Assembly (NCBI RefSeq): GCF_000381125.1
Contig: NZ_KB905929.1
Coordinates: forward strand, 153,126 to 217,125
Length of the DNA: 64,000 nucleotides
Direction: 5' to 3'
Source of the DNA: Caldimonas manganoxidans ATCC BAA-369
GTDB lineage: Bacteria; Pseudomonadota; Gammaproteobacteria; Burkholderiales; Burkholderiaceae_C
This document shows, piece by piece, positions 1 through 10,427 of this stretch. Numbering within the stretch: position 1 is the first letter of the stretch; every line of letters starts with the position of its first letter. Under the pieces are notes generated by a model. The model made no database searches. It had not been told where the DNA came from and saw only the letters and a program-made list of their open reading frames with translations. The position numbers and the translations under genes are program-made.

Positions 1-351
1 TTCGGCACGCCGGCCATTCCGGTGGATGGCTTTTGTGTGCGCATCGGCGCGATGCGTTGCCACAGCCAGGCACTGACTTTCAAACTGAAGAAGGATGTGC
101 CGCTGGCCGACATCGAGGCCATGATCGCGGCCGACAATGCTTGGGTCAAGGTGGTTCCCAACACCCGGGAGGACACGTTGCGCGAGCTCACGCCGGTGGC
201 CGTCACCGGTACGCTGACGATCCCGGTGGGGCGCCTGCGCAAGCTGGCCATGGGGCCGGAATACCTTGGCGCCTTCACGATCGGTGATCAGCTCCTGTGG
301 GGGGCGGCTGAACCCTTGCGCCGCATGCTGCGCATCATCATCGACCAGTGA
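1..351 (+). CDS. asd: Aspartate-semialdehyde dehydrogenase, C-terminal part
   Basis: The reading frame is open from the first base, so only the last 116 residues are present. The segment contains the substrate-domain stretch [14 protein letters not shown] and ends in an amphipathic C-terminus. This fits the gamma/betaproteobacterial type of Asd, which makes aspartate semialdehyde for lysine, threonine, methionine and diaminopimelate. Asd directly upstream of fimV is the usual order in Burkholderiales. The catalytic Cys lies outside the window. About 200 bases without a gene follow before fimV. Confidence 0.88.
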   Translation, partial: FGTPAIPVDGFCVRIGAMRCHSQALTFKLKKDVPLADIEAMIAADNAWVKVVPNTREDTLRELTPVAVTGTLTIPVGRLRKLAMGPEYLGAFTIGDQLLWGAAEPLRRMLRIIIDQ

Positions 352-559
352 GAGCAGCCCCGGACTGTGGCGTGCGCCCCACAGTCCGTGCAATGTTGAC
401 GCCTGTGGTGGTGAAGGCAAACGTCAGCCATTGCATGAGCTTGTCATCGTATCTGCTTGATGCTATTGTGATTTCCGACTTTCCTGCGGAAAATCCATCA
501 CTATCGATGACTCTGCAGGCCCGCTTGCGCGCTGGCGGCCTGTTTCATTGGGAGACGCC

Positions 560-3127
560 TTGAAATCATCTTCACGTTCCCTAGGGCGTTTCGCTCTGTC
601 TGGGGTGGCGGCTGCTGCCATGTTTTTGGCAGCCGGCCAGGCCGCGGCGCTGGGGCTGGGTCGGGTGACGGTTCAGTCGGCGCTTGGCGAGGCCCTGCGG
701 GCGGAGATCGACGTCACCAGCCTGACGCCGGAGGAGGCGGCCAATTTGCAGGCTCGCATCGCGGCTCCCGATGCTTACCGGGCCGCCGGCGTGGAGTACA
801 ACGCTGTCCTGAGCGGCGCGCGTGTCACCCTCGAGCGTCGGCCGGATGGTCGCCCATACCTGAAGGTCGTCAGCGATCGTGCGGTGCAAGAGCCGTTCGT
901 CGATGTGATCCTGGAGCTGTCGTGGACCTCGGGTCGCTTGGTGCGCGAGTACACCTTGCTGCTCGATCCGCCATCGTCCACGCGCCGTGCGGCGGCACCG
1001 GCGACGGCACCGATCATCAGCGCTCCCCCGGCGCCAGCGGCGTCGATCGCCGCGCCCCCGGCGCCGGCGGCTGGGCCTGCGCGGCCGGCCGCAGCAGCGG
1101 CTGCGCCCGCGCCATCGGCTGCGCCGGCCGCGGCCAATGCTGCAGACGAGTACCGAGTGCGCCGTGGCGACACTTTGTACGGCATCGCCGCACGTGTCCA
1201 GCGTCCCGGCGTCTCGCTCGACCAGATGCTCGTGGCGCTGTTTCAGGCCAACCCACAGGCGTTCTCTGGCGGCAACATGAACCGCTTGCGCGCCGGGGCC
1301 GTGTTGTCGATTCCTGCCAGCGAGCAAGCGGCCAGCGTCTCGCCCCGGGAGGCACGCCAGCTGATCCAGGCCCAAAGCGCCGACTTCAATGCTTATCGCC
1401 AGCGTCTGGCTGCCGCGACCCGGCAGACGGCCACCGAAGAACCCACGCGACAAGCGTCTGGACGGGTCGAGGCCGAGGTGCAGGATCGCCGACAGGCCGC
1501 CGATGCCCCACCGGATCGGCTGACGCTGAGCAAGGGGGCCGTGGCGGCCGCCCCCGGTGCGCCTTCCACCGAGGATCGTATCGCGCAGCAGCGGCAACAG
1601 CAGGAAGCCGCTCAGCGTGTGGCCGAACTGTCGCGCAATGTCGAAGAACTCAAGCGCATCGCGCCGGCTGGCACCCCGGCCGCCGCACCCGCGCCTGCGC
1701 CGGCGGCTTCGCCCGCGCTCGGTGTGAGCGTGCCAGTGGCGGCCGCGCCAGCGCCGCTGGCCTCGGCGCCCGAGGCGGCGCCATCGCAGCCAGCTGCCGC
1801 CGTGGAGGCTGCGGCCAGCGCGGCCTCCGATGCGGTCGGTGTGGCCGCTGCGGAGGCTTCGGCACCGGCAGTGGCCCAGGCCGCAGCCTCTGCGCCTGCG
1901 CCGGCGGCCGCACCTGCGCCGGCGCCCGTGCCCGCGGAGCCCAGTCTGATCGATGACTTGTTGGCCAATCCGCTCACCCTGCCGTTGGCGGGCGGCTTGG
2001 TGGCCCTGCTCGTGGGCTTGGGGGTTTACCGTTTGCGCTCGCAGAACAAGAAGGACAGCGGTGAGACGTCCTTCCTCGAGAGCCGCTTGCAGCCCGATTC
2101 CTTCTTCGGCGCCAGTGGTGGCCAGCGCGTGGATACCAAGGATGCGACCGGTGCTCCCTCGTCGTTGAGTTATTCGCTCAGCCAGCTCGATGCCATCGGT
2201 GATGTCGATCCGGTGGCCGAGGCCGATGTGTACTTGGCGTATGGTCGTGACTTGCAGGCCGAGGAAATCCTCAAGGAGGCCATGCGTGCCAATCCCGAGC
2301 GGCTGGCCATCCGTACCAAGTTGCTGGAGGTTTACGCCAAGCGTCGTGATGCCAAGGGGTTCGAGCTGTTGGCCACGCAGTTGTACGGCCTGACGGGTGG
2401 TCAGGGCGAGGATTGGGCTCGCGCCCAGGAGTTGGGGCGCCAGATCGACCCGGACAATGCGTTGTACCAACCGGGTGGCGCGCCCGCGGATGCCGCCAAA
2501 CTGCCCGAAGGGGGCTACGAGCCGCTTGGGGCGAGCACCATGCCCCAATCGGTGATGCCTACGCCGTCGACGTATGCCGACGAACCCCAGGCTGCGCTCA
2601 AGGTCGACCTCGATTTGGATCTGCCTTTGGACGAGCCGCCAGCGCCGGCCGGCGGCTTCAATTCGGAATCGACGCAGCCGCTGACGGCCGCGCCGGTGGA
2701 CCCGGAGCCCGCCCCGACGGCGCCCCAGGAGCTGCAAGCCTCGTTGCCGCCCGCGGCGGCGCCCGAGGCGGGCATGGCATTCGAACTGCCGGAGCCGCCC
2801 GAAGTGGCTTCGGCAGGGGCTGAGGCCGGTGTCGGTGCGCCAAGCTCGCAACCCATGGAGTTCGAACTCGAAGGCTTGTCGCTGGAACTTGAGCCCCGCC
2901 CATCGGCCGAGGCACAGCCCTCGCGGGCCGAGGATCCCTTGGCCGAGCTGGATCTCGGTGAAGGCGAGGTGCCTGGCGATCCGATGGAGCGCAAATTGGA
3001 GTTGGCTGAAGAGTTTCGCCAGATCGGTGACCGTGAAGGCGCGCGTGAGCTGCTCCAAGAGGTCGTGTCCAAGTCCAGCGGGGCTCTGAAGGCCAAGGCG
3101 CAGAGCATGCTTGCCGAGCTGACCTGA
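560..3127 (+). CDS. fimV: FimV-type polar hub / pilus assembly protein
   Basis: Large inner-membrane protein of 855 residues that organises the cell pole and type IV pilus function in relatives. Visible parts in order: a signal peptide ending near AAGQAAA; the conserved FimV N-terminal domain ([20 protein letters not shown]); Ala/Pro-rich linkers; a periplasmic LysM domain at about residues 196-252 ([13 protein letters not shown]); a single membrane helix near residue 470; a TPR-like and acidic cytoplasmic part; and the short C-terminal FimV domain (about 807-853). I chose the TTG at 560 because GGAG lies 5 bases upstream; a TTG at 548 would add four residues but has no such site. It is followed by a strong terminator, so it is probably its own unit. 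Confidence 0.9.
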   Translation: MKSSSRSLGRFALSGVAAAAMFLAAGQAAALGLGRVTVQSALGEALRAEIDVTSLTPEEAANLQARIAAPDAYRAAGVEYNAVLSGARVTLERRPDGRPYLKVVSDRAVQEPFVDVILELSWTSGRLVREYTLLLDPPSSTRRAAAPATAPIISAPPAPAASIAAPPAPAAGPARPAAAAAAPAPSAAPAAANAADEYRVRRGDTLYGIAARVQRPGVSLDQMLVALFQANPQAFSGGNMNRLRAGAVLSIPASEQAASVSPREARQLIQAQSADFNAYRQRLAAATRQTATEEPTRQASGRVEAEVQDRRQAADAPPDRLTLSKGAVAAAPGAPSTEDRIAQQRQQQEAAQRVAELSRNVEELKRIAPAGTPAAAPAPAPAASPALGVSVPVAAAPAPLASAPEAAPSQPAAAVEAAASAASDAVGVAAAEASAPAVAQAAASAPAPAAAPAPAPVPAEPSLIDDLLANPLTLPLAGGLVALLVGLGVYRLRSQNKKDSGETSFLESRLQPDSFFGASGGQRVDTKDATGAPSSLSYSLSQLDAIGDVDPVAEADVYLAYGRDLQAEEILKEAMRANPERLAIRTKLLEVYAKRRDAKGFELLATQLYGLTGGQGEDWARAQELGRQIDPDNALYQPGGAPADAAKLPEGGYEPLGASTMPQSVMPTPSTYADEPQAALKVDLDLDLPLDEPPAPAGGFNSESTQPLTAAPVDPEPAPTAPQELQASLPPAAAPEAGMAFELPEPPEVASAGAEAGVGAPSSQPMEFELEGLSLELEPRPSAEAQPSRAEDPLAELDLGEGEVPGDPMERKLELAEEFRQIGDREGARELLQEVVSKSSGALKAKAQSMLAELT

Positions 3128-3145
3128 ACGGGCCGTGCCCGTCGT

Positions 3146-3188
3146 GGGCCAGGAGGGCGCTGGTCGCCACCTGGCCCTTTGTTTTTTC
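3146..3188 (+). terminator. Intrinsic terminator after fimV
   Basis: Stem GGGCCAGG (3146-3153) pairs with CCTGGCCC (3170-3177) and is followed by TTTGTTTTTT. The loop is 16 bases and G-rich. It separates fimV from truA. Confidence 0.85.
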
Positions 3189-3222
3189 GAGTCGCGCCAG
3201 AACCGATCAGAAAAGAGGTGTC

Positions 3223-4032
3223 GTGAGGATTGCATTGGGCGTCAGCTACCGGGGAACGGCTTATCTGGGTTGGCAAAGCCAGCCCAATGGTCGTACGGTG
3301 CAAGATCAGCTCGAACGGGCCTTGTCGCGTTTTGCCGATCACCCGGTGCGGGTGGTGTGTGCAGGGCGTACCGACGCCGGGGTGCACGGCCTCAATCAGG
3401 TGGTGCATTTCGACACCGAGCGCCAGCGTGAGCCGTTTTCCTGGGTGCGAGGCACCAATACTTTCTTGCCCGAGGACATTGCGGTGCAATGGTGCCGGCC
3501 GGTGCCGCCGGACTTCCACGCCCGCAACAGTGCCCGCTCACGCCGCTACGTCTACGTGTTGCGCGAGTCGCCCGTGCGGCCGGCCTTGGAGCTTGGTTTG
3601 GTGGGCTGGGTGTTTCGGCCGCTGGACGAGTCCGCAATGCGCCGGGCGGCCGATCACCTCGTGGGACGGCATGACTTCAGCGCGTTTCGTTCTTCCGAGT
3701 GTCAGGCGCGCAGTCCGGTCAAACACTTGATCGACATCTCGATCGTGCGCCGTGGCGCCTATTGGCGGTTCGAGTTCGAGGCCGATGCCTTCTTGCATCA
3801 CATGGTGCGCAACCTCATGGGCTGTTTGATTGCGGTGGGCTGCGGCGGACGCGATCCGGAATGGGTGGCTCGGGTGTTGGCCGGCCGCGATCGGACATTG
3901 GCGGCGCCTACCTTTGCGCCAGACGGTCTGTACTTTCTTGGGCCTCGGTACGATGCGCATTTGGGGCTGCCGCTCCATACCGCAGCCCATGACTGGCTGC
4001 CCGCGGCGGTGGCCTCGGAGGGTTCTCGATGA
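3223..4032 (+). CDS. truA: tRNA pseudouridine(38-40) synthase TruA
   Basis: Converts U38-U40 in the anticodon arm of many tRNAs to pseudouridine. The 269-residue protein has normal length. The catalytic Asp51 sits in the conserved [11 protein letters not shown] motif. The GTG start at 3223 is supported by AAAGAGG a few bases upstream. Its stop overlaps the trpF start (ATGA), so translation is probably coupled; truA-trpF linkage is common in betaproteobacteria. Confidence 0.96.
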   Translation: MRIALGVSYRGTAYLGWQSQPNGRTVQDQLERALSRFADHPVRVVCAGRTDAGVHGLNQVVHFDTERQREPFSWVRGTNTFLPEDIAVQWCRPVPPDFHARNSARSRRYVYVLRESPVRPALELGLVGWVFRPLDESAMRRAADHLVGRHDFSAFRSSECQARSPVKHLIDISIVRRGAYWRFEFEADAFLHHMVRNLMGCLIAVGCGGRDPEWVARVLAGRDRTLAAPTFAPDGLYFLGPRYDAHLGLPLHTAAHDWLPAAVASEGSR

Positions 4033-4685
4033 CTTTGCCTGCACAACGCACGCGCATCAAGATTTGTGGCCTCACCCGCGAGGTCGATGTGGAGGCGGCG
4101 GTGGCTGCCGGGGCGGATGCCATTGGCTTGGTGTTCTACGAACGCAGCCCCCGTTACGTCAGCTTGGAGCGAGCCATGGCCTTGGTGCGCGAGCTGCCGC
4201 CGTTTGTCACGCCAGTGGGTTTGTTCGTGAACGCCACGCCGGAGGAGGTGCGCCGGGTTTGCGAGGCCATCCCGCACCTGGTGTTGCAGTTCCATGGCGA
4301 TGAAACGCCCCAGCAATGCGAAGCCGCCGGCCGTGCCTATCTGCGTGCGGCGCGCATGGCTCCCGGCTTCGATTTGCTACACTTTGCCCAGCGTTTTGCC
4401 ACTGCCCAAGCCGTGCTGCTGGATGCGCATGTCGAGGGATATGGTGGCGGTGGAAAGGTCTTCGATTGGTCACTCATTCCCCCCGGCGTGCCCTGTCCGG
4501 TCGTTTTGTCTGGTGGGTTGAATCCTGCAAACGTGACCGATGGGGTGCTTCAGGTCCGGCCCTGGGCCGTTGACGTAAGCTCCGGCGTCGAATCCGCCAA
4601 AGGCATCAAGGATGCCAGCGCGATACGCCGGTTCTGCGAAGCGGTTCGCGAAGCCGATGCGCGCATCGCAGCCGCCGTTGCCTGA
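4029..4685 (+). CDS. trpF: Phosphoribosylanthranilate isomerase
   Basis: Third step of tryptophan synthesis: Amadori rearrangement of phosphoribosylanthranilate to CdRP in the cytoplasm. The 218-residue TIM barrel starts with the family signature KICGLTR, which carries the catalytic Cys13, and ends with the phosphate-binding DVSSGVES. It overlaps truA by four bases and is followed 20 bases later by trpB. Confidence 0.96.
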   Translation: MTLPAQRTRIKICGLTREVDVEAAVAAGADAIGLVFYERSPRYVSLERAMALVRELPPFVTPVGLFVNATPEEVRRVCEAIPHLVLQFHGDETPQQCEAAGRAYLRAARMAPGFDLLHFAQRFATAQAVLLDAHVEGYGGGGKVFDWSLIPPGVPCPVVLSGGLNPANVTDGVLQVRPWAVDVSSGVESAKGIKDASAIRRFCEAVREADARIAAAVA

Positions 4686-4705
4686 CCCCCCCAACACCTG
4701 AAGTC

Positions 4706-5974
4706 ATGTTGAACTATCAGCAACCCGATGCCCGAGGGCATTTCGGCCCCTACGGTGGTTCCTTCGTCGCCGAAACGCTGACCCATGCGCTGGAGGAGCT
4801 CAAGGCGGCGTATGAGCGCTATCGCCGCGATCCCGACTTCCAAGCCGAGTTTCGCCGCGAGCTGGCCCATTTCGTCGGCCGTCCCAGCCCGATCTACCAT
4901 GCCGCGCGGCTCAGTCGTGAGTTGGGAGGGGCGCAGATCTACCTCAAGCGCGAAGATCTCAATCACACCGGCGCCCACAAGGTGAACAACACCATCGGTC
5001 AAGCCTTGCTGGCGCGCCGCATGGGCAAGCCGCGCGTGATTGCCGAGACCGGTGCCGGGCAGCACGGTGTGGCCACGGCCACCATTTGTGCCCGCTATGG
5101 CATGGAATGTGTGGTGTACATGGGCAGCGAGGATGTCAAGCGCCAGTCGCCCAATGTCTATCGCATGCACTTGTTGGGTGCCAAAGTGGTGCCGGTCGAA
5201 AGCGGCTCTCGCACGCTGAAGGATGCGCTCAACGAAGCCTTGCGCGACTGGGTCACCCACGTGGAGAACACCTTTTACATCATCGGCACGGTGGCTGGGC
5301 CCGCGCCGTATCCGGCCATGGTGCGTGACTTCCAGAGCGTCATCGGCGAGGAATGCCTGGTGCAGATGCCCGAGATGACCGGTCGGCAGCCGGATGCCGT
5401 GATCGCCTGCGTGGGTGGTGGCAGCAATGCGATGGGCATCTTCTACCCTTACATCACGCATGAATCGGTGCGCCTCATCGGTGTCGAGGCGGCCGGGCAG
5501 GGGCTGGACACTGGCAAGCACGCCGCGTCACTGAACGCGGGCTCGCCAGGGGTGTTGCATGGCAACCGCACCTATCTGCTGCAGGACGACAACGGCCAGA
5601 TTTTGGAGACGCATTCGATCTCGGCCGGTCTGGACTATCCGGGCGTGGGGCCCGAGCATGCCTATCTGAAGGACATCGGTCGTGCCGAGTATGTGGGCGT
5701 GACCGACCAAGAGGCGCTGGAGGCGTTCCACCGCCTGTGTCGCACCGAAGGGATCATTCCGGCGCTGGAATCCAGCCATGCGGTGGCTTATGCCATGCAA
5801 ATGGCGCCGACGATGCGCCCGGACCAGATTTTGCTCGTGAATCTGTCGGGCCGTGGGGACAAGGACATCGGGACCGTGGCCGATCTCAGCGGGGCCGAGT
5901 TCTTTTGTCGGCCATCGTGCCGGGGCCTCGGCGTCAAGGGCGGTGACGCTTCCGTGATGAAGGGGCCGAAATGA
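4706..5974 (+). CDS. trpB: Tryptophan synthase beta subunit
   Basis: PLP enzyme that condenses indole with serine. Full length at 422 residues. Lys92 in HTGAHKVNN should form the Schiff base, and the PLP phosphate loop GGGSNAMG is present. The C-terminus is extended slightly beyond the catalytic core. The stop overlaps trpA in ATGA, as expected for subunits of one alpha2beta2 complex. Confidence 0.97.
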   Translation: MLNYQQPDARGHFGPYGGSFVAETLTHALEELKAAYERYRRDPDFQAEFRRELAHFVGRPSPIYHAARLSRELGGAQIYLKREDLNHTGAHKVNNTIGQALLARRMGKPRVIAETGAGQHGVATATICARYGMECVVYMGSEDVKRQSPNVYRMHLLGAKVVPVESGSRTLKDALNEALRDWVTHVENTFYIIGTVAGPAPYPAMVRDFQSVIGEECLVQMPEMTGRQPDAVIACVGGGSNAMGIFYPYITHESVRLIGVEAAGQGLDTGKHAASLNAGSPGVLHGNRTYLLQDDNGQILETHSISAGLDYPGVGPEHAYLKDIGRAEYVGVTDQEALEAFHRLCRTEGIIPALESSHAVAYAMQMAPTMRPDQILLVNLSGRGDKDIGTVADLSGAEFFCRPSCRGLGVKGGDASVMKGPK

Positions 5975-6798
5975 GCCGTATCGCTGCCACCTTTGCCCGC
6001 TTGCGCCAGCAGGGTCGCAAGGCCCTCATTCCCTACATCACGGCTGGCGACCCGTTTGCCGATGTCACACCCGAGCTGATGTTGGGCTTGGCCGATGCCG
6101 GGGCCGATGTGATCGAGCTGGGGGTGCCTTTTTCCGATCCCATGGCCGATGGCCCGGTGATCCAAAAGGCGGCCGAAAGGGCGTTGGCCCGGGGCATCGG
6201 TTTGCCCCAGGTGTTCGATCAGGTCAGGGCGTTTCGCGTGGGCAACACGACCACTCCGGTGGTTCTGATGGGCTACGCCAACCCGATCGAGCGCTACGAC
6301 CAGCGTCGTGGCCAGGGCGCCTTCGCGCAGGCGGCCCGTGAGGCGGGCGTCGATGGCGTGCTGGTGGTCGATTACCCGCCAGAGGAGTGCGAGTCGTTTG
6401 CCGCCACGCTGCAATCCCAGGGCCTGGACCCGATCTTCCTGCTGGCGCCGACATCGACCGACGAGCGCATGCAGCAGGTTGGACGGATCGCCAGCGGCTA
6501 CGTGTACTATGTGTCGTTGAAAGGCGTCACTGGCGCCGCACACTTGGACACGGCGTCGGTGGCGCAGATGCTGCCTCGCATTCGCAAGCATGTGGCGGTG
6601 CCCGTGGGCGTGGGTTTCGGTATTCGCGATGCCGAGTCTGCCCGGGCCGTGGCCGCCGTATCGGATGCGGTGGTCATCGGCTCGCGTCTCGTGCAATTGC
6701 TGGAAGATCAGCCCCGTGACCGCGTGGTGCAGGCCGGGCGCGAATTCATCGCGCAGATCCGTGCGGCCCTGGACAGCCTGGAAGGAGTTCATCGATGA
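5971..6798 (+). CDS. trpA: Tryptophan synthase alpha subunit
   Basis: Cleaves indole-3-glycerol phosphate to indole, which is channelled to TrpB. The 275-residue TIM barrel keeps both catalytic residues at canonical numbers: Glu49 (VIELGVPF) and Asp60 (SDPMADGP). It has ATGA overlaps with trpB upstream and accD downstream. No trp leader peptide or attenuator is seen here; the cluster sits inside a longer transcription unit. Confidence 0.97.
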   Translation: MSRIAATFARLRQQGRKALIPYITAGDPFADVTPELMLGLADAGADVIELGVPFSDPMADGPVIQKAAERALARGIGLPQVFDQVRAFRVGNTTTPVVLMGYANPIERYDQRRGQGAFAQAAREAGVDGVLVVDYPPEECESFAATLQSQGLDPIFLLAPTSTDERMQQVGRIASGYVYYVSLKGVTGAAHLDTASVAQMLPRIRKHVAVPVGVGFGIRDAESARAVAAVSDAVVIGSRLVQLLEDQPRDRVVQAGREFIAQIRAALDSLEGVHR

Positions 6799-7667
6799 GT
6801 TGGCTTGAAAAACTGCTGCCGCCGAAGATCCAGCAGACCGATCCGGCCGAGCGCCGTTCGGTGCCGGAAGGGTTGTGGATCAAGTGTCCATCGTGCGAAT
6901 CGGTGCTGTACAAAACCGACCTCGAACACAACCACTATGTCTGCCCCAAGTGCGCTCACCACCATCGCATCAACGCGCGCGCGCGGCTGGACAAGTTCCT
7001 CGACGCCGAGGGGCGGTACGAGATCGGCCAGGAGGTCATCCCGGTCGATGCTTTGAAGTTCCGGGACAGCAAGAAATACCCGGATCGCCTGAAGGATGCC
7101 CTGGAGGCCACGGGCGAGACCGACGCGCTCGTGGTCATGGGCGGCGCCGTCTTGAGCATGCCATTGGTGGCAGCCTGCTTCGAGTTCGACTTCATGGGCG
7201 GCTCCATGGGCTCGGTGGTGGGCGAGCGTTTCGTGCGCGGCGTCGAGACCGCGCTGGAGCAGAAAACCCCCTTCATCTGCTTCACCGCCACAGGAGGGGC
7301 GCGCATGCAGGAAGGTCTGCTCAGCCTGATGCAAATGGCCAAGACCAATGCGGCGCTCACCCGCCTGGCCAAGGCGAAGCTGCCCTACATCAGTGTGCTG
7401 ACCGACCCCACCATGGGCGGTGTGTCGGCCAGCTTCGCCTTCATGGGCGATGTGGTGATTGCCGAGCCCAAGGCGCTGATCGGCTTTGCCGGCCCGCGGG
7501 TGATCGAAAACACCGTGCGAGAAAAACTGCCGGAAGGCTTTCAGCGCTCTGAGTTTTTGATGCAAAAGGGGGCGCTGGACATGATCGTCGATCGGCGCGA
7601 GCTGCGGCCCACGGTGGCCCGATTGCTGGCAAAGCTGCTGCGGCAGCCGGCCGACGCGGTGGCCTGA
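6795..7667 (+). CDS. accD: Acetyl-CoA carboxylase carboxyltransferase beta subunit
   Basis: Half of the carboxyltransferase that makes malonyl-CoA for fatty acid synthesis. The 290-residue protein has the N-terminal zinc ribbon (CPSC ... CPKC, near residues 34-56) and a crotonase-like carboxyltransferase fold with [11 protein letters not shown] and GGARMQEG. It is coupled to trpA by ATGA. A GC-rich hairpin follows the stop. Confidence 0.97.
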   Translation: MSWLEKLLPPKIQQTDPAERRSVPEGLWIKCPSCESVLYKTDLEHNHYVCPKCAHHHRINARARLDKFLDAEGRYEIGQEVIPVDALKFRDSKKYPDRLKDALEATGETDALVVMGGAVLSMPLVAACFEFDFMGGSMGSVVGERFVRGVETALEQKTPFICFTATGGARMQEGLLSLMQMAKTNAALTRLAKAKLPYISVLTDPTMGGVSASFAFMGDVVIAEPKALIGFAGPRVIENTVREKLPEGFQRSEFLMQKGALDMIVDRRELRPTVARLLAKLLRQPADAVA

Positions 7668-7693
7668 GCCTCGTGTTCCCCCATCGGTGTGCG

Positions 7694-7717
7694 GGGCCGG
7701 CTTCGCGCCGGCCCTTT
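7694..7717 (+). terminator. Hairpin after accD, weak terminator
   Basis: GGGCCGGC (7694-7701) and GCCGGCCC (7707-7714) form a perfect 8-bp stem with loop TTCGC. Only TTT follows, so termination may be partial. Confidence 0.55.
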
Positions 7718-7779
7718 GCCTTGATTCGCAGAGACATTGCAGCCTGTGCGGACAACCGCCAGGCCTTTACCATCGCTCC

Positions 7780-9081
7780 ATGACTCGTCCCCAGACCCTC
7801 GCCGACTGGCTGCTGCATTGTGAGCGCCTGCATCCCAGGACGATCGATCTGACGCTCGAGCGCGTGCAGACCGTGGCAGCCCGGTTGAACCTGCGCTTCG
7901 AGTGTCCGGTGGTCACGGTGGCCGGCACCAACGGCAAGGGCTCCACCTGCGCCATGCTGGAGGCCATCGCTTTGCAGGCTGGGTATCGCACAGGGGTCTA
8001 TACCTCGCCTCATCTCGTGCATTTCGAAGAGCGTTGCCGATTGCGCGGGGAGGTGGTGAAGGCCGAGGCCCTGCTGCCACATTTCGAAGCCGTGGAGATC
8101 GCACGTGCAGGTCAGGGTCTGACCTATTTCGAGTTCACGACCTTGGCGATCTTGCGGCTGTTGTCCCAGTCCGAACTGGATCTGGTGGTGCTGGAGGTGG
8201 GCCTGGGAGGGCGGCTGGATGCCGTCAATGTCATCGATGCCGACTGTGCGGTCATCACCAGCATCGATCTGGATCACATGGAATACCTGGGGCCCGACCG
8301 CGAGAGCATCGGGCGAGAAAAGGCGGGCATCATGCGTGCCGGGCGTGCCGTGGTGGTGAGCGATCCCATGCCGCCGCGCAGCGTGATCGAACATGCTCAG
8401 GCCTTGGGGGCCGACTTGCACCTGTTTGGGCGCGATTTCCGCTACAGCGGCGATCGTCAGCAATGGAATTGGGCGGGACGGCATCGCCGCTACAACGCGC
8501 TGGCCTATCCGGCCTTGCGCGGTGCCAATCAATTGCTCAATGCCTCGGGCGTGTTGGCCGCTTTCGAAGCGCTGCATGAGTCTCTGCCCATCAACGCCCA
8601 GGCTGTGCGCAACGGTCTGGCCATGGTGGAGCTGCCCGGGCGTTTCCAGATCGTTCCGGGGCAACCCACGCTCGTGCTGGATGTTGCACACAACCCCCAT
8701 GCAGTGGCCACACTGGCCGAGAACCTCGACCAGATGGGCTTTTTCCCGCGCACGCATGCGGTGTTCGGTGCCATGGCCGACAAGGACGTGAGCGGCATCC
8801 TGCGACGCATGCATCCCATGGTCGACGCCTGGTATTTCACCGACCTGCCCACGGCCCGGGCCCTTCCGGGCGCCGACCTGTTGCGCCGCTGGCAAGCTCT
8901 GCCAACGCGCTCGCCGGCGCCGGCGGTCGCCTCGGTGCATCCATCTGCGACGGAGGCCTTGCAGGCGGCCCTGTCTGCGGCCGACCCGGCTGATAGAATC
9001 GTAGTCTTCGGGTCCTTCTTCACCGTTGGGGGCGTGCTGCAAGGCGGCCTGCCCCGTTTGTCGGCCCGGCACTTGGGCTGA
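7780..9081 (+). CDS. folC: Folylpolyglutamate / dihydrofolate synthase
   Basis: Adds glutamate to folates and, in most bacteria, also to dihydropteroate. The Mur-ligase P-loop GTNGKGSTC and the C-terminal ligase domain (DVAHNPHA) are visible; 433 residues, a normal length. The ATG at 7780 fits the family N-terminus (MTRPQTLADWL). The frame is open 31 codons further upstream, but that part looks non-coding. There is no clear Shine-Dalgarno site; a weak -10-like TACCAT lies at 7768-7773. Confidence 0.94.
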   Translation: MTRPQTLADWLLHCERLHPRTIDLTLERVQTVAARLNLRFECPVVTVAGTNGKGSTCAMLEAIALQAGYRTGVYTSPHLVHFEERCRLRGEVVKAEALLPHFEAVEIARAGQGLTYFEFTTLAILRLLSQSELDLVVLEVGLGGRLDAVNVIDADCAVITSIDLDHMEYLGPDRESIGREKAGIMRAGRAVVVSDPMPPRSVIEHAQALGADLHLFGRDFRYSGDRQQWNWAGRHRRYNALAYPALRGANQLLNASGVLAAFEALHESLPINAQAVRNGLAMVELPGRFQIVPGQPTLVLDVAHNPHAVATLAENLDQMGFFPRTHAVFGAMADKDVSGILRRMHPMVDAWYFTDLPTARALPGADLLRRWQALPTRSPAPAVASVHPSATEALQAALSAADPADRIVVFGSFFTVGGVLQGGLPRLSARHLG

Positions 9082-9140
9082 AGCGGCCTGGCTGGCCGGC
9101 GGGTGGGCTGCAGGGCCGGCGTTCCCACATTCCGAGACGC

Positions 9141-9902
9141 ATGGGTCTGCTTTCCTTTTTCAAGCGTGTCGCAGCCTCTGGCGAGGCGCCTGCGGCCTCG
9201 CCCCGCCCGGAAGACTCGGTGGAGCAGGCGCGCACCCGGGCCCGACATCGGCTCATTGGGGCCGTGGTGCTCGTGGGGGCGGCCGTGATCGGCTTCCCCT
9301 TGCTATTCGAGACCGAGCCTCGCCCGATTCCCACGGACTTGCCGATCGAGATTCCGGCCAAGGATGCGCCGGTGGTTCGTGCCCGAGGGGATGTTCCAGA
9401 TTCTGCGGCTTCCGCGGCACGCGCTGCGCAGCCCAGCGCGATCGAAGAGCGCGCGGCCAATGCCGCTGGCGAGCAGGAGGCGGCTTCCAGCCCGGTGGCA
9501 GTGGCCCCCCCTGCGTCCAACGTGTCTGATGCGCCGCCCAGGCCGGCGGCGGCCGCTCCAAGTCCGGCGCCGGCGTCGGCCCCGGCGCCCGCATCGCCTG
9601 CCGAACAGGCCGAGGCCGCCCGGGCCCGGGCCTTGCTCGAAGGCCGTCCGGCCGCGGCAGCCGAGGAGACCGCGGCTCGCTTTGTGGTGCAGGTGGGTGC
9701 CTTTGGCGAGACCGCCAGTGCGCGCGAGGTGCGAGCCAAGGTCGAGAAGCTCGGGTTCAAAACCTACACCCAGGTCATCGAGACGGCAGCAGGGCAGCGC
9801 ATCCGTGTGCGGGTGGGGCCTTTCGCGTCTCGGGAGCAAGCCCAGCAGGCGGCCAGCCGACTCAAAGCGGCTGGCCTGCCCGCGGCAGTGCTCACGCTAT
9901 GA
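9141..9902 (+). CDS. SPOR-domain membrane protein (DedD-like)
   Basis: Probable cell-division protein that binds denuded septal peptidoglycan. It has 253 residues: a short cytoplasmic N-terminus, one membrane helix near residues 33-52, a long Ala/Pro-rich periplasmic linker, and a C-terminal SPOR domain (about 178-252, starting RFVVQVGAF). The position between folC and cvpA is the conserved place for dedD-type genes. The stop overlaps the cvpA start. Confidence 0.88.
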   Translation: MGLLSFFKRVAASGEAPAASPRPEDSVEQARTRARHRLIGAVVLVGAAVIGFPLLFETEPRPIPTDLPIEIPAKDAPVVRARGDVPDSAASAARAAQPSAIEERAANAAGEQEAASSPVAVAPPASNVSDAPPRPAAAAPSPAPASAPAPASPAEQAEAARARALLEGRPAAAAEETAARFVVQVGAFGETASAREVRAKVEKLGFKTYTQVIETAAGQRIRVRVGPFASREQAQQAASRLKAAGLPAAVLTL

Positions 9903-10408
9903 GAACCATGGCTGCCATGGGCTGGGTCGACATTGCTTTTCTTGCGCTGCTGCTGGTGTCGGTGGTGCTGGGGCTGGTGCGAGGGCTGGTCTTCGAGGTG
10001 CTTGCGCTGGCCGGATGGGTGGTGGCCTTTTTCGCTGCGCAGTGGATCACGCCGCAGTGGAGTGCAGCAGTGCCCATCGGTGCGCCCGGGTCGATGATCA
10101 ACCACGTCAGCACCTTTGCGATCGTGTTTGTGGCCACGCTGTTCGTCTGGGGGCTGCTGGCGTGGCTGATCAAGAAGCTCGTTCACGCCAGCGCGCTCAG
10201 TGTGCTCGACCGGCTCATGGGGGCGGCTTTCGGTTTGGTGCGGGGTGTGCTGATCGCTTTGGTGGTGACTTTGCTCGTGACCTGGACGCCGCTGGCGCGC
10301 AGTGAACCGTGGCGAGCCTCTCATGGAGCGGCGCTGCTGCAAGAAATGCTCCAGGGGCTCAAGCCCCTCATGCCTCGCGAGCTGGCCGAGCGGCTCGTGA
10401 CCCGTTGA
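9899..10408 (+). CDS. cvpA: CvpA family membrane protein
   Basis: Small inner-membrane protein of 169 residues with four predicted helices and the family start WVDIAFLALLLVS...GLVRGLVFE. It is linked to colicin V export and envelope or purine phenotypes in relatives; its exact role is unknown. I use the ATG that overlaps the SPOR gene stop; in-frame ATGs at 9908 and 9917 are alternatives. purF follows 19 bases later, the usual cvpA-purF pairing. Confidence 0.9.
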   Translation: MRTMAAMGWVDIAFLALLLVSVVLGLVRGLVFEVLALAGWVVAFFAAQWITPQWSAAVPIGAPGSMINHVSTFAIVFVATLFVWGLLAWLIKKLVHASALSVLDRLMGAAFGLVRGVLIALVVTLLVTWTPLARSEPWRASHGAALLQEMLQGLKPLMPRELAERLVTR

Positions 10409-10427
10409 ACTGTCTGGAAGGTAAACC

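Noticed and set aside
581..3235. Open frame of 884 codons antisense to fimV
   Set aside because: It mirrors the Ala/Pro-rich fimV sequence, is extremely Arg/Gly-rich without any domain, and has no ribosome site; typical high-GC shadow.
3223..4705. trp leader peptide or attenuator in front of the trp genes
   Set aside because: trpF overlaps truA and trpB follows after 20 bases; there is no space or Trp-rich short frame.
7441..9072. Open frame of 543 codons antisense to folC
   Set aside because: No family features; the plus strand encodes intact FolC with its catalytic motifs.
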